Shown piece by piece: positions 26,642 to 38,000 of a stretch of DNA of 64,000 nucleotides. Positions within the stretch are counted from its first letter, which is position 1. Every line of letters begins with the position of its first letter. Location: positions 186,001 through 250,000 of the forward strand of contig NZ_JAUXMX010000033.1 of the NCBI RefSeq assembly GCF_030683065.1. The letters run 5' to 3'. The notes under the pieces are model-generated. The model was not told the DNA's origin. It made no database searches and saw only the letters and a list, made by a program, of their open reading frames with translations. The DNA comes from Pseudomonas sp. (GTDB lineage Bacteria > Pseudomonadota > Gammaproteobacteria > Pseudomonadales > Pseudomonadaceae). Position numbers and translations under genes: made by a program.

Positions 26642-28090
26642 TCACCCTTCGAGCTTTTTCTTCAGCAGTTGGTTCACTTGACCAGGGTTGGCCTTGCCTT
26701 TCGAGGCTTTCATGGCCTGGCCGACAAAGAAGCCGAACATCTTGCCGCGCTTGGCCTCATCAGCGGCGCGGTACTGTTCAACCTGCTCGGCGTTGGCCGT
26801 CAGCACCTCATCCAGCATCGATTCGATGGCGCCGCTGTCGGTGACTTGCTTGAGCCCCTTGTGCTCGATCACCTCGTCAGCCGTCGCGCCTTCGCCAGCG
26901 GCCAGGGCCTCGAAGACCATCTTGGCGATCTTGCCGCTGATGGTGTTGTCCTTGATGCGCACGATCATCCCGCCCAGTTGCTCGGCGCTGACCGGCGACT
27001 GTTCGATATCCAGGTTGTCCTTGTTGAGCAGGCTGGACAGCTCGCCCATCACCCAGTTGGCGGCCAGCTTGGCATCGCCGCACACGGCATTCACGGCTTC
27101 GAAGTAGTTGGCCAGTTCGCGGCTGGCGGCCAGTACATCGGCGTCATAAGTGGACAGGCCGAACTCGCGCTCGAAGCGCGCGCGCTTCTCGACCGGCAAC
27201 TCCGGCAGGCTGGCGCGGATCTCGTCGAGAAAGCTCTGTTCGATCACCACCGGCAGCAGGTCGGGACAGGGGAAGTAACGGTAGTCGTTGGCTTCCTCTT
27301 TGCTGCGCATGGAGCGGGTTTCGTCTTTGTTCGGGTCGTACAGGCGGGTTTCCTGAACGATTTTATTGCCGTCTTCGATCCGCTCGATCTGCCGTTGCAC
27401 CTCATGGTTGATGGCTTTTTCGATAAAGCGGAACGAGTTGACGTTCTTTATCTCGGCGCGGGTGCCGTACTCGGCCTGGCCTTTGGGGCGTACCGAGACG
27501 TTGCAGTCACAGCGCAGTGAGCCTTCGGCCATGTTGCCGTCGCAAATCCCTAAGTAGCGCACCAGGGCATGGATCGCCTTGACGTAGGCCACCGCTTCCT
27601 TGGCCGAACGGATATCCGGCTCGGAGACGATCTCCAGCAGCGGGGTGCCCGCGCGGTTCAGGTCGATCCCGCTCATGCCGTGGAAGTCTTCGTGCAGGCT
27701 TTTGCCGGCATCCTCTTCCAGGTGCGCGCGGGTGATGCCGATGCGTTTTTGCGTACCGTCTTCCAGGGTGATGTCGAGGAAACCCTTGCCGACGATGGGG
27801 TGATCCATCTGGCTGGTCTGGTAGCCCTTCGGCAGGTCCGGGTAGAAGTAGTTCTTGCGCGCGAAGACGTTGCTCGGCGCGATTTCGGCATCAATCGCCA
27901 GGCCGAATTTACAGGCCATACGCACCGCTTCGGCGTTGAGCACCGGCAGGGTGCCGGGCATGCCGAGGTCAACCAGGCTGGCCTGGGTGTTGGGCTCTGC
28001 GCCGAAAGCGATGGCGCTGGCGGAGAAAATCTTCGATTGGGTGCTGAGCTGGGCGTGAATTTCCAGCCCGATTACGGTTTCCCATTGCAT
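26642..28090 (-). CDS. gatB: Asp-tRNA(Asn)/Glu-tRNA(Gln) amidotransferase subunit B
   Basis: A 482-residue protein. The N terminus [35 protein letters not shown], the metal-site region [20 protein letters not shown] and [19 protein letters not shown] are family signatures; the YqeY-like tail ends [15 protein letters not shown]. It binds misacylated tRNA and channels ammonia from GatA to the kinase site. GAGGAG precedes the ATG. It follows gatA across a 139-base gap holding a palindromic repeat. Confidence 0.95.
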   Translation of the reverse strand: MQWETVIGLEIHAQLSTQSKIFSASAIAFGAEPNTQASLVDLGMPGTLPVLNAEAVRMACKFGLAIDAEIAPSNVFARKNYFYPDLPKGYQTSQMDHPIVGKGFLDITLEDGTQKRIGITRAHLEEDAGKSLHEDFHGMSGIDLNRAGTPLLEIVSEPDIRSAKEAVAYVKAIHALVRYLGICDGNMAEGSLRCDCNVSVRPKGQAEYGTRAEIKNVNSFRFIEKAINHEVQRQIERIEDGNKIVQETRLYDPNKDETRSMRSKEEANDYRYFPCPDLLPVVIEQSFLDEIRASLPELPVEKRARFEREFGLSTYDADVLAASRELANYFEAVNAVCGDAKLAANWVMGELSSLLNKDNLDIEQSPVSAEQLGGMIVRIKDNTISGKIAKMVFEALAAGEGATADEVIEHKGLKQVTDSGAIESMLDEVLTANAEQVEQYRAADEAKRGKMFGFFVGQAMKASKGKANPGQVNQLLKKKLEG

Positions 28091-28146
28091 CTTTAGTGCT
28101 CCTCGAATTTGTTGCGGCCTGCCCTCTCGGCATCGTGCAGGTGTTC

Positions 28147-28197
28147 GTAGGAGCCAGCTTGCTGGCGATCAATAATGCCAAAGCATCGGGCTCCTAC
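28147..28197. repeat. Palindromic repeat, family E (inverted pair)
   Basis: GTAGGAGCCAGCTTGCTGGC, GATC, a spacer, then GCATCGGGCTCCTAC. It resembles the GTAGGAGCGAGCTTGCTCGC REP elements described in other pseudomonads. It lies between gatA and gatB within the operon. Confidence 0.8.
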
Positions 28198-28229
28198 AGA
28201 TTCAGGCGAGAGGTGTGCGGACGTATGCC

Positions 28230-29681
28230 TCAGAAGCCATTGGGTGTCTGTTTATGCCAGTCGCTGACTTGCTGGTACTGGTGGGCGACGTTGAGCAGGC
28301 GACCTTCCTGGAAGTAGTTACCGAGCAACTGCACACCGACCGGCAAGCCCTCGACGAAGCCGGCTGGCATCGACAGACCGGGGATGCCGGCCAGGTTAGC
28401 GGTGATGGTGTAGATGTCTTCCAGGTAGGCGGCGACCGGATCGTTGTTCTTTTCGCCGAGCTTCCAGGCCAGGTTCGGCGTGGTTGGGCCGAGGATCACG
28501 TCAACGTCATTAAAGGCCGTGACAAAATCATTCTTGATCAGTCGGCGGATCTTCTGCGCTTTCAGGTAATAGGCGTCGTAGTAACCGGCGGACAGCGCGT
28601 AGGTGCCGACCATGATCCGGCGCTTCACTTCCGCACCAAAGCCTTCGCCACGCGAGCGCTTGTAGAGGTCTTCAAGGTTGACCGGGTTTTCGCAACGGTA
28701 GCCGAAACGCACGCCGTCGAAACGCGACAGGTTGCTGCTGGCCTCTGCCGGCGCAATTACGTAGTAGGCCGGAATGGCGTGCTGCATGTTCGGCAGGCTG
28801 ATGTCCTTGACTGTGGCGCCGAGCTTTTTCAGCTCCTCGACCACGGCCATGACTTTCTCGCCGATGCGTGCGTCCAGACCTGTGCCGAAGTATTCCTTGG
28901 GCAAGCCGATACGCAGGCCGGCCAACGGCTGGCTGAGAGCGGCAAGGTAGTCGTCAATGGGCTGATCGACGCTTGTGCTGTCCTTGGTGTCGAAGCCGGC
29001 CATGGCCTGCAACATCAGCGCGCAGTCTTCAGCGGTGCGCGCCAGTGGGCCGCCCTGATCAAGGCTGGAGGCATAGGCGATCATGCCCCAGCGCGAGACG
29101 CGGCCGTAGGTTGGCTTGATCCCGGTGAGGTTGGTCAGTGCCGCGGGCTGGCGAATCGAGCCGCCGGTGTCGGTGCCGGTGGCGGCTGGCAGCAGGCGCG
29201 CAGCCACAGCTGCAGCCGAGCCGCCGGAGGAGCCACCCGGTACGCGGGTCAGATCCCAGGGGTTCTTTACTGCGCCGTAGTGGCTGGATTCGTTGGCCGA
29301 GCCCATGGCGAATTCGTCCATGTTCAGCTTGCCAAGGGTCACGGCGCCGGCGCTGGCGAGTTTCTCGACCACGGTGGCGTTATACGGAGCCTTGAAACCG
29401 GTGAGGATCTTCGAGCCGCAGGTGGTCAGCACATCCTGGGTGCAGAACAGGTCCTTGTGGCCAATCGGCGCACCGAGCAGGGCGCCGTTCTCGCCAGCGG
29501 CGCGGCGGGCGTCGGCGGCTTTGGCCTGCTCGATGGCCTGGTCAGCGGTGACGGTGATAAAGCTGTTGAGCTGCGGGTCGAGCTGCTGGATACGGGTCAG
29601 CAGGCCGCGGGTCAGTTCTTCAGCGGAAAATTGTTTGGCAGCCAGTGCGCGGGCGATTTCAGCCAGGGTCAGTTGATGCAT
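28230..29681 (-). CDS. gatA: Asp-tRNA(Asn)/Glu-tRNA(Gln) amidotransferase subunit A
   Basis: A 483-residue amidase-signature enzyme that releases ammonia from glutamine. The Ser-cisSer-Lys triad region is visible: [20 protein letters not shown] (Lys near residue 77) and [19 protein letters not shown] (serines near 151-175). The C-terminal [17 protein letters not shown] is conserved. The ATG at 29681 overlaps the gatC TGA by one base; a GTG one codon earlier is an alternative. Confidence 0.95.
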   Translation of the reverse strand: MHQLTLAEIARALAAKQFSAEELTRGLLTRIQQLDPQLNSFITVTADQAIEQAKAADARRAAGENGALLGAPIGHKDLFCTQDVLTTCGSKILTGFKAPYNATVVEKLASAGAVTLGKLNMDEFAMGSANESSHYGAVKNPWDLTRVPGGSSGGSAAAVAARLLPAATGTDTGGSIRQPAALTNLTGIKPTYGRVSRWGMIAYASSLDQGGPLARTAEDCALMLQAMAGFDTKDSTSVDQPIDDYLAALSQPLAGLRIGLPKEYFGTGLDARIGEKVMAVVEELKKLGATVKDISLPNMQHAIPAYYVIAPAEASSNLSRFDGVRFGYRCENPVNLEDLYKRSRGEGFGAEVKRRIMVGTYALSAGYYDAYYLKAQKIRRLIKNDFVTAFNDVDVILGPTTPNLAWKLGEKNNDPVAAYLEDIYTITANLAGIPGLSMPAGFVEGLPVGVQLLGNYFQEGRLLNVAHQYQQVSDWHKQTPNGF

Positions 29682-29968
29682 CACTCAATCACCTTGGGAA
29701 CCAGATACAGGCCGTTTTCGACGGCCGGGGCGATGGCCTGATAGGCCTCGCGGTGGTTTTCTTCGGTTACTACGTCGGCGCGCAGGCGCTGGGTCGCTTC
29801 CAGTGGGTGGGCCAGTGGCTCGATCCCCGTGGTGTCGACTGCCTGCATCTGATCGATCAGGCCGAGAATGTTATTGAGTGTCTCGGTTGTGTGTGGAATT
29901 TCGCTTTCATTCAGGCCCAATCGGGCCAGATGGGCGATTTTTTCCACCTCGGAGCGTTCAAGCGCCAT
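29681..29968 (-). CDS. gatC: Asp-tRNA(Asn)/Glu-tRNA(Gln) amidotransferase subunit C
   Basis: A 95-residue GatC of typical length ([40 protein letters not shown]). It wraps around GatA and GatB and stabilises the complex. GGAGAACC precedes the ATG. It is the first gene of the leftward gatCAB operon, divergent from mreB. Confidence 0.94.
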   Translation of the reverse strand: MALERSEVEKIAHLARLGLNESEIPHTTETLNNILGLIDQMQAVDTTGIEPLAHPLEATQRLRADVVTEENHREAYQAIAPAVENGLYLVPKVIE

Positions 29969-30171
29969 TGAGGTTCTCCAGTAGAGGGGCAGTCAGTAAA
30001 ATGTGCGCGAGGCGCCATGTCTGAGCTGTGCAGGGAACGGATTCTGTGAGCGGGTGGTCAAAGGCCGCAATGATGGGCTTAAAGCCCCGAAAAACAGCCA
30101 ATCTAACATATTGGCGCCTTGCTCAAAATCCCTGTCGTTGTTAGAGTTTGCCGCACTTTTTACCTGCTTAC

Positions 30172-30288
30172 CTGCGTGTTGCTTGCGCGCTGCTTTGCAC
30201 TCACATCGTCTGCGGGCTGTTTGTGTGTTGCTTTGCAGCCAAAATTACTTGCGCGTTACCCGCGCGTTGCTTTTACCCACGCGTTGCC
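30172..30288 (+). promoter_or_regulatory. mreB leader with degenerate GCGYGTTGCTTT repeats
   Basis: The 335-base gap 29969-30303 separates gatC and mreB and must hold divergent promoters. Its mreB-proximal part carries about six imperfect direct copies of a 10-12 base unit: GCGTGTTGCTTG (30174), GCGCGCTGCTTTG (30185), TGTGTTGCTTTGC (30224), GCGCGTTACCC (30251), GCGCGTTGCTTTT (30262) and CACGCGTTGCC (30278). The mreB ATG has no strong Shine-Dalgarno sequence. Whether the repeats act as DNA or RNA sites is unknown. Confidence 0.45.
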
Positions 30289-30291
30289 TAG

Positions 30292-31341
<1,050 letters not shown>

Positions 31342-31361
31342 GTCGTCTGCGCCAAGTCTCG

Positions 31362-31398
31362 AGCTGCAAGCCGGGTTTCCACTCGCTTGCAGCTTTTT
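31362..31398 (+). terminator. Hairpin terminator between mreB and mreC
   Basis: AGCTGCAAG and CTTGCAGCT form a perfect 9-base stem around a 15-base loop, followed by TTTTTGTTT. It looks like a rho-independent attenuator that lowers mreCD transcription relative to mreB. Confidence 0.75.
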
Positions 31399-31430
31399 GT
31401 TTGCTGCTTGACGCTTGAGAGGAGCTCGCC

Positions 31431-32396
31431 ATAAAACCGCTATTTGCCAAAGGTCCTTCGCTCGGTGTACGCCTGCTGGTGTTCGTCGTGCTGTCGGCTG
31501 CGCTGATGGTGGTGGATGCGCGACTTACCGTATTGCAGCCGTTGCGCAGCCAGTTGGGGTTGATTGTTGAGCCGGTCTACTGGCTTGGCCGTTTACCAGT
31601 AACGCTATGGGCCGGCGCCACTCAGGAGCTCAGTTCGCGCAGCGACCTGGCGGCCGAGAACGAGAAGCTCAAGGCCGAGAGCCTGGTGATGCAGCAGCGC
31701 TTGCAGAAGCTGGCAGCGCTTACCGAGCAGAACGTACGCTTGCGCGAACTGCTCAACTCCTCGGCGTTGGTCGACGATGATGTGCTGGCTACCGAGCTGA
31801 TTGGTATCGATCCGAACCCCTACACCCACCGCATCCTGATCGACAAAGGCAGTAAAGATGGCGTGCTGCTCGGTCAGCCGGTGCTGGATGCGCGCGGCCT
31901 GATGGGGCAGGTGGTCGAGGTGATGCCCTACACCTCGCGCGTGCTGCTGCTCACGGACACTACCCACAGCATTCCGGTACAGGTCAACCGCAATGGCCTG
32001 CGTGCGATCGCCAGTGGCACCGGTAATCCGGAGCGCCTGGAGTTGCGGCATGTGGCCGATACTGCGGACGTCAAGGAGGGCGACCTGCTGCTCAGCTCCG
32101 GGCTGGGCCAGCGCTTCCCCTCGGGCTACCCGGTGGCGGTAGTCACTGAAGTGATTCACGACTCTGGCCAGCCGTTCGCGATCGTTCGCGCCATGCCGAC
32201 GGCCAACCTGAACCGCAGTCGCTACATGCTCCTGGTATTTACCGATCCACGTACTCCCGAGCAGCGCGCCAGCGATTCAGCTGAGGCGCAGGAGGAGGCG
32301 GATCGTCAGGCCCGTGAGCAATCCACGCCTTCGCCAGCGCAGCAGGATGGCGCGAGCGATACCCCGGCAACCCCTGCAGCGGAACCTCGCCAATGA
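31431..32396 (+). CDS. mreC: Rod-shape protein MreC, apparent AUA start
   Basis: About 321 residues if initiated at ATA (31431). The frame opens after a TGA at 31416; AGGAG at 31420-31424 lies exactly 6 bases before ATA AAA CCG, and the next standard start, GTG at 31479, has no ribosome site and would remove half of the N-terminal membrane anchor. The N terminus from ATA reads KPLFAKGPSLGVRLLVFVVL, a plausible short cytoplasmic tail plus helix. A coiled coil follows (about 65-105) and then the beta domains (LIGIDPNPYTHRILIDKGSK, GQVVEVMPYTSRVLLLTD). MreC is the periplasmic scaffold for PBP2 and RodA. The proline-rich tail overlaps mreD by four bases. Confidence 0.88.
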   Translation: MKPLFAKGPSLGVRLLVFVVLSAALMVVDARLTVLQPLRSQLGLIVEPVYWLGRLPVTLWAGATQELSSRSDLAAENEKLKAESLVMQQRLQKLAALTEQNVRLRELLNSSALVDDDVLATELIGIDPNPYTHRILIDKGSKDGVLLGQPVLDARGLMGQVVEVMPYTSRVLLLTDTTHSIPVQVNRNGLRAIASGTGNPERLELRHVADTADVKEGDLLLSSGLGQRFPSGYPVAVVTEVIHDSGQPFAIVRAMPTANLNRSRYMLLVFTDPRTPEQRASDSAEAQEEADRQAREQSTPSPAQQDGASDTPATPAAEPRQ

Positions 32397-32881
32397 TCGC
32401 TCTGCGCGCGCGCAACGTCTGGGTGATCTGGCTTAGCCTGGCCCTGGCCCTGTTACTCAGCGTGGCCACCTTGCCCAAGTTCATGGAAGTCGGCCGGCCG
32501 TTGTGGCTGGCGCTGTTCCTGACCTACTGGGTGCTGGCCTTGCCGCAGCGGGTGGGCATGGCTACGGCTTGGTGCGTTGGCCTGCTGGCGGATGTGCTGA
32601 ACGGGACGCTGTTGGGCCACAATGCCCTGACACTTACCCTGATTACTTTCCTGGTGCTAAGCCTGCATCAGCGTCTGCGCATGTTCCCCATGTGGCAGCA
32701 AAGCATGGTGCTGCTGGTGGTGTTCGGTCTGGCCCAGTTGGTCCACCTGTGGCTCAATGCCCTGACCGGTAGCCGTCCGCCGACCCTGGCGTTCGTCTTG
32801 CCGGCACTGGTCAGCGCACTGCTGTGGCCTTGGGTCTGTGTCATCCTGCGTGGTGTGCACAAGCGCCTCAGCGTTAATTGA
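32393..32881 (+). CDS. mreD: Rod-shape protein MreD
   Basis: A 162-residue inner-membrane protein with about five helices ([84 protein letters not shown]). It is the membrane partner of MreC in the elongasome. Its ATG overlaps the mreC stop (ATGA), indicating coupling. Confidence 0.95.
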   Translation: MIALRARNVWVIWLSLALALLLSVATLPKFMEVGRPLWLALFLTYWVLALPQRVGMATAWCVGLLADVLNGTLLGHNALTLTLITFLVLSLHQRLRMFPMWQQSMVLLVVFGLAQLVHLWLNALTGSRPPTLAFVLPALVSALLWPWVCVILRGVHKRLSVN

Positions 32882-32922
32882 GTGCGGCTGACCCTGCACG
32901 AACTCGACAGGGAGAAGTCCAC

Positions 32923-33543
32923 ATGACCACGCTTTATCTGGCTTCCGGGTCGCCGCGACGTCGCGAATTGTTGACCCAGATCGGCGTGCCCTTCCTCACG
33001 CAAATCGCCCCTATTGACGAAAATTCATTGCCAGAAGAGCCTCCGTGCGCCTATGTAGAGCGGCTGGCCCGTGCCAAGGCGCAGGCTGGACTGGTCGCCT
33101 TGGCTGATCCGCATGATGCTGTTGTGCTCGGTGCCGATACCGCAGTGGTTCTCGATGGACGGATTCTCGGCAAGCCGCAGGACCGCGCCGACGCCGTGGC
33201 GACCCTGAGCGCGCTATCCGGTCGTGAGCATCAGGTGCTGACGGCGGTAGCCTTGGCCTCGACCAGCAGAGTGGCCGTGCGGGTGGTTAGCAGTCGAGTG
33301 AGTTTTCGCTTGTTGGCCCCTGCAGAAATCGAAGCCTATTGGGCCACCGGCGAACCCCGGGACAAGGCTGGCAGTTATGGTATTCAAGGGTTGGCGGCAG
33401 TGTTCGTCAGTCAGTTGCAGGGCAGCTACTCGGCCGTGGTGGGGTTGCCCCTGTGCGAAACCGCTGAGTTGCTCGCAGAATTTGCTATTCCGTGCTGGCA
33501 GCCATTGCCAGTCCACAGCCAAGAAGATGCAGGTCGCGGGTGA
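32923..33543 (+). CDS. Maf nucleotide pyrophosphatase (YhdE type)
   Basis: A 206-residue Maf/HAM1-related enzyme. The N terminus [19 protein letters not shown] is the family signature, with the acidic site [18 protein letters not shown] and the closing [13 protein letters not shown]. The subtype matches E. coli YhdE, a dTTP/UTP pyrophosphatase that removes non-canonical nucleotides and restrains septum formation. The start at 32923 follows GGGAGAAG; an upstream frame start lacks a site. It lies between mreD and rng, as in other gammaproteobacteria. Confidence 0.93.
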   Translation: MTTLYLASGSPRRRELLTQIGVPFLTQIAPIDENSLPEEPPCAYVERLARAKAQAGLVALADPHDAVVLGADTAVVLDGRILGKPQDRADAVATLSALSGREHQVLTAVALASTSRVAVRVVSSRVSFRLLAPAEIEAYWATGEPRDKAGSYGIQGLAAVFVSQLQGSYSAVVGLPLCETAELLAEFAIPCWQPLPVHSQEDAGRG

Positions 33544-33598
33544 GTGCTGAAGGTATGCGTTCCCTGGCTTGCCGCTTCGTCGGACAAGAGATAGAACC

Positions 33599-35056
33599 AT
33601 GAGTGAAGAGATCCTGATCAACATCACCCCAATGGAATCACGCGTGGCGGTGGTGGAAAACGGTGTGCTGCAGGAAGTGCATGTCGAGCGTACGCAGAAG
33701 CGTGGCATCGTCGGCAATATCTACAAGGGCAAGGTGGTACGGGTGTTGCCAGGCATGCAGGCGGCGTTCGTCGATATCGGTCTGGACCGCGCAGCCTTTA
33801 TCCATGCCTCGGAAATTTCCAGCCGTGAAGGCAGCGCGGTGGAAAGCATCAGTGCCCTGGTTCATGAAGGGCAAGCCCTGGTAGTGCAGGTGACCAAGGA
33901 CCCGATCGGCAGCAAGGGCGCGCGGTTGACCACGCAGCTGTCGATCCCTTCGCGCTACCTGGTGTACATGCCGCGTACCAGCCATGTTGGCATTTCCCTG
34001 AGAATCGAAGACGAGGCCGAGCGCGAGCGTCTCAAGCAAGTGGTGGCTGATTGCGTTGCCGCCGAAGGTATCGCCGAGGCTGGCGGATTTATCCTGCGCA
34101 CGGCTGCTGATGGCGTAGGCGCCGACGAAATTCTCGTCGATATCCGCTACCTGCGCCGCTTGTGGGATCAGATTGCGGCGCAGAAGCAGAGCGCACCGGC
34201 GCCGTCGGTTATCTACGAAGACCTCAGCCTGGCACTGCGCACCCTGCGTGACCTGGTCGGTCCGCGCACCGAGAAGATCCGCATCGATTCGCGGGAAACC
34301 TTTCAAAAGATCACGCAGTTCGTAGCCGAGCTGATGCCGGAAATCGCCGATCGCCTGGAGCATTACCCGGGCGAACGGCCAATTTTCGATTTATACGGCG
34401 TCGAAGACGAGATCCAGCGTGCGCTGGAGCGCAAGGTACCGCTGAAATCAGGGGGTTACCTGGTCATCGACCCGGCCGAGGCGATGAGCACCATCGACGT
34501 CAATACCGGCGCCTTCGTCGGTCACCGCACCCTCGAAGAGACCATCTTCAAGACCAATCTCGAAGCGGCTACTGCAATCGCCCGTCAGCTGCGCCTGCGC
34601 AACCTCGGCGGCATCATCATCATCGATTTCATCGACATGGAAGATGAAGAGCACCAGCGCCAGGTATTGCGCACGCTGGAGAAACAGCTGGAGCGCGATC
34701 ACGCCAAGACCAACATTATCGGCATCACCGAGCTGGGCCTGGTGCAGATGACCCGCAAGCGCACGCGCGAGAGTCTCGAACAAATATTGTGCGAGCCGTG
34801 CAGTTGCTGCCAGGGACGTGGCAAGTTGAAAACGCCGGAAACCACCTGCTACGAGATATTCCGCGAGATCCTGCGCGAGGCGCGGGCCTACCAGGCCGAG
34901 GGCTATCGTGTATTGGCCAATCAGAAAGTAGTGGATCGCCTGCTCGACGAAGAGTCGGGCAATGTCGCCGACCTTGAAGCCTTTATCGGCCGTACCATCA
35001 AGTTTCAGGTCGAGACGATTTATTCCCAAGAGCAATACGATGTGGTGCTCCTGTGA
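33599..35056 (+). CDS. rng: Ribonuclease G
   Basis: A 485-residue endoribonuclease. The N terminus EEILINITPMESRVAVVENG leads into the S1 domain (about 38-125, GNIYKGKVVRVLPGMQAAFV). The catalytic aspartates sit in MSTIDVNTGAFVG and IIIDFIDMEDEEHQ. The zinc-link, usually CPxC, reads CEPCSCCQGRGK. It cleaves 5'-monophosphate RNAs and matures the 16S rRNA 5' end. The start at 33599 is preferred over a frame extension at 33569 with no conserved residues. Confidence 0.96.
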   Translation: MSEEILINITPMESRVAVVENGVLQEVHVERTQKRGIVGNIYKGKVVRVLPGMQAAFVDIGLDRAAFIHASEISSREGSAVESISALVHEGQALVVQVTKDPIGSKGARLTTQLSIPSRYLVYMPRTSHVGISLRIEDEAERERLKQVVADCVAAEGIAEAGGFILRTAADGVGADEILVDIRYLRRLWDQIAAQKQSAPAPSVIYEDLSLALRTLRDLVGPRTEKIRIDSRETFQKITQFVAELMPEIADRLEHYPGERPIFDLYGVEDEIQRALERKVPLKSGGYLVIDPAEAMSTIDVNTGAFVGHRTLEETIFKTNLEAATAIARQLRLRNLGGIIIIDFIDMEDEEHQRQVLRTLEKQLERDHAKTNIIGITELGLVQMTRKRTRESLEQILCEPCSCCQGRGKLKTPETTCYEIFREILREARAYQAEGYRVLANQKVVDRLLDEESGNVADLEAFIGRTIKFQVETIYSQEQYDVVLL

Positions 35057-35087
35057 ATCCGTCCGTCGTGTTCAAGGTATGAACTGA

Positions 35088-38000
35088 ATGGCGCGTCTGG
35101 CTGGTTTATTGGCAGTGGCGTTGCGCTGGGGACTTGGCTTGTGCGCGCTGGGCCTGATGTTGGCGGCGCTGTATGTCAGCCTCGGCCGCGAGCTGGTGCC
35201 GTGGGTTGCCGAGTATCGCCTGGAGGTCGAAGACAAAGCCACGGCGGCACTCGGTATGCCGCTGCGTATTGGTCGTCTTGAGGGTCGCTGGCAGGGCTTG
35301 GCGCCGCTGCTGATTGCCCATGACGTGCAGTTGGGCGAAGGGGCCAGCGCGCTGCGCCTGGATCAGGTGCGCCTGGTGCCAGACGTGCTGGCCAGCCTGT
35401 CGGCGGGTGAGCCGCGGCTGGCTAATCTTGAGCTGGATGGCGTGCAGCTCAGCTTGCATCAGGACGAGCAGGGCGCCTGGACGCTCAAGGGGCTGCCGCA
35501 ACGCAGCGAGCCTGCAGCCCTGGATGTTGCTCAGGTATTGCAGCAGCTGCAAGCGGTCAACCGCCTGTCGCTACTCAACAGCCAGGTGACGCTGGAAGCC
35601 CACGAACTGCCGGCTTTGACCCTGACCTACGTCAACCTGACCCTGCGCAATGGCGCAATTCGCCAGCGCCTGGATGCCCGCCTGCTGCTGCCTGATGGCC
35701 AGCCGGTCGCCTTGCAGCTGCGTACCCGCCTGCAAGCCGAGCGCTGGCGTGACGTGCAAGCGCAGCTGTACTTGAGCCTGCCGCAAAGTGATTGGGCACG
35801 TTGGCTGCCGCCGAGCGTGACGCGCGAGTGGCGTCTCGAGCAGTTACAGGCCGGCGGTGAAGTCTGGCTGTCCTGGGCCGATGGCGCTTTGCAGCGGGCG
35901 GTCAGCCGCCTGCATGCGCCGCAATTGGCCGGCGCCTATGCCTCGCGTGAGGCGGTGCAGGTGCAGAACCTGGCGCTCAACGCCTACTTCGAACGGACCG
36001 AGCAAGGCTTAGAGTTGCTGCTGGATGATCTGGCGCTGAGCCAGGGCGAGACTCGCTGGGGCGAGGTGCAGCTGGCGGTCAGTCATCGCCAAGACAGTGA
36101 AGACGATGAGGAGCAATGGTCACTCAGCGCCGATCACCTGGATCTGGCACCGTTGCTGCCGCTGGTCAGCGCCCTGGCACCCTTGCCGGACAAGGCCATG
36201 GCACTGCTAGAAACCCTGCAGCCGCAGGGCGCCTTGCGCAATATCAAGCTGGATTACCTGCCGCAGGTCGAGGGCGACAAGCGCCTGCAGTTCGCTGCCA
36301 ATCTCGAGCGCATCGGTTTTGCCGCCTACCTGGCCTCGCCAGCGGTAGAAAACATCAGCGGCAGTGTGGCGGGGGATCTGGGGCAGGGCGAACTGCGCCT
36401 GGCAGCTGAAAATTTCTCCCTGCACCTCGATACGTTGTTCCCCAAGCCATGGTTGTACACACAGGCCAATGCCCGGCTGACCTGGCAGCTGGATGAGCAG
36501 GCCTTCACCTTGCGCAGCCCTTATCTGCAAGTGGTCGGCGAAGAGGGGCCAATTGCCGGAGACTTCCTGATTCGCCTGATGTTTGATGCGGCGGCCGAAG
36601 ACTACATGGACTTGCGCGTCGGCCTGCGTGATGGCGACGCGCGTTATACCGAGAAATACCTGCCGACCCGCGCGCCTGGTTTGAGTGCGGAGCTGGCCGA
36701 CTGGCTGAAGAGCGCGATTCGCGCTGGCAAGGTTAATGAAGGTTATTTTCAATATCAGGGGTCGCTGAACAAAAACGCCGTCGATGCCGCGCGCAGCCTC
36801 AGCCTGTTCTTCGCCGTGGCAGACGCCGAGCTGGCCTTTCAGCCAGGTTGGCCGGCGCTGCGCGAGGCGCGTGGCGAGGTGTTTATCGAGGATAGCGGGG
36901 TGCGGGTGCGAGTGGCCGAAGGCCGCATACTCGATAGCCGGATACGCAACGCCACGGCGGACATTCCCCGTGCGTCAGCGGGGCAGGCACCGCGACTGCT
37001 GCTCAATAGCGAACTGCAAAGCAGTGTTGTCGATGCCCTGAAGATTCTCCAGGATACCCCCATAGGCACTGCCGAAACATTTGCCGACTGGGAAGGTGAA
37101 GGGGCGCTCTCTGGCAGGCTCAAACTCGATTTGCCACTGCGTAAAGGGCTGGCGCCGGCGGTGATAGTCGACTTCGCCAGCGAAGGTGCGCAGCTCACGT
37201 TGAGCAATCCTGCGCTGGAACTCAGCCAGCTGCAGGGCGCCTTCCGCTATGACACCGCCAGCGGGTTGAGTGCGCCGGATATTCGCGCACAAGTGCTCGG
37301 TCATGCCGTGCGCGGCAAGGCCATGGCGGAAGGTTCGCGCGGCCAGGCCCTTACGCGTATCGAGGCCCATGGCCAGGTGCCGCTGAGCAATCTGACGGCC
37401 TGGCTGGGCGTCACTGCGGCATTGCCTGTAAGCGGAACCTTGCCCTATCGGCTGCGCCTGAGTCTGGATGGTGCTGACAGCCAGTTGCGGGTGGATTCCA
37501 ATCTGCAAGGCGTTGTTGTCGCGCTCCCTGCCCCCTTCGGTAAACCTGCCGCAGCCGAAAGTTATGCCGATTGGCGCATGACCCTGAGCGGCGGCGAGCG
37601 GCGCTATTGGCTGGATTATGCTGATCTGGCGAGTCTGGCCTTTGCGGCGCCCCCCGGTCAGCTTGCCAAGGGCCGCGGCGAGTTGCGCCTTGGCGATGGT
37701 CCGGCACTGTTGCCGGCGGCGAAAGGCGTGCGTGTGCGCGGACAGGTCAGCGAACTGGAGTGGTCGGCCTGGCAGACGGTGCTCAAGCCTTACGCCGGTG
37801 TGGCACGCGAGGATGCACAGCAGGTGTTCAAGGACGCGCAGCTGAAGATCGGTCGGTTCAGCGGCTTTGGCAGTACGCTCGACGACCTGACGGTCGGGCT
37901 CAAGCGTGCGCCTGCGGCCTGGTCGCTCGATCTGGATAGCCAGTTGCTGAAAGGTCGGGTCGATTTGCCGGATGCCGACGCGGCGCCTATCGCTGTCAAT

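Noticed and set aside
28215..29741. A 508-codon plus-strand frame across gatA
   Set aside because: GatA on the minus strand has full amidase motifs; the opposite frame has none.
34790..34830. Loss of the zinc-link in RNase G because CPxC is CEPC
   Set aside because: Both cysteines are kept in CEPC, and a further Cys follows; this is a family variant, not a lost site.
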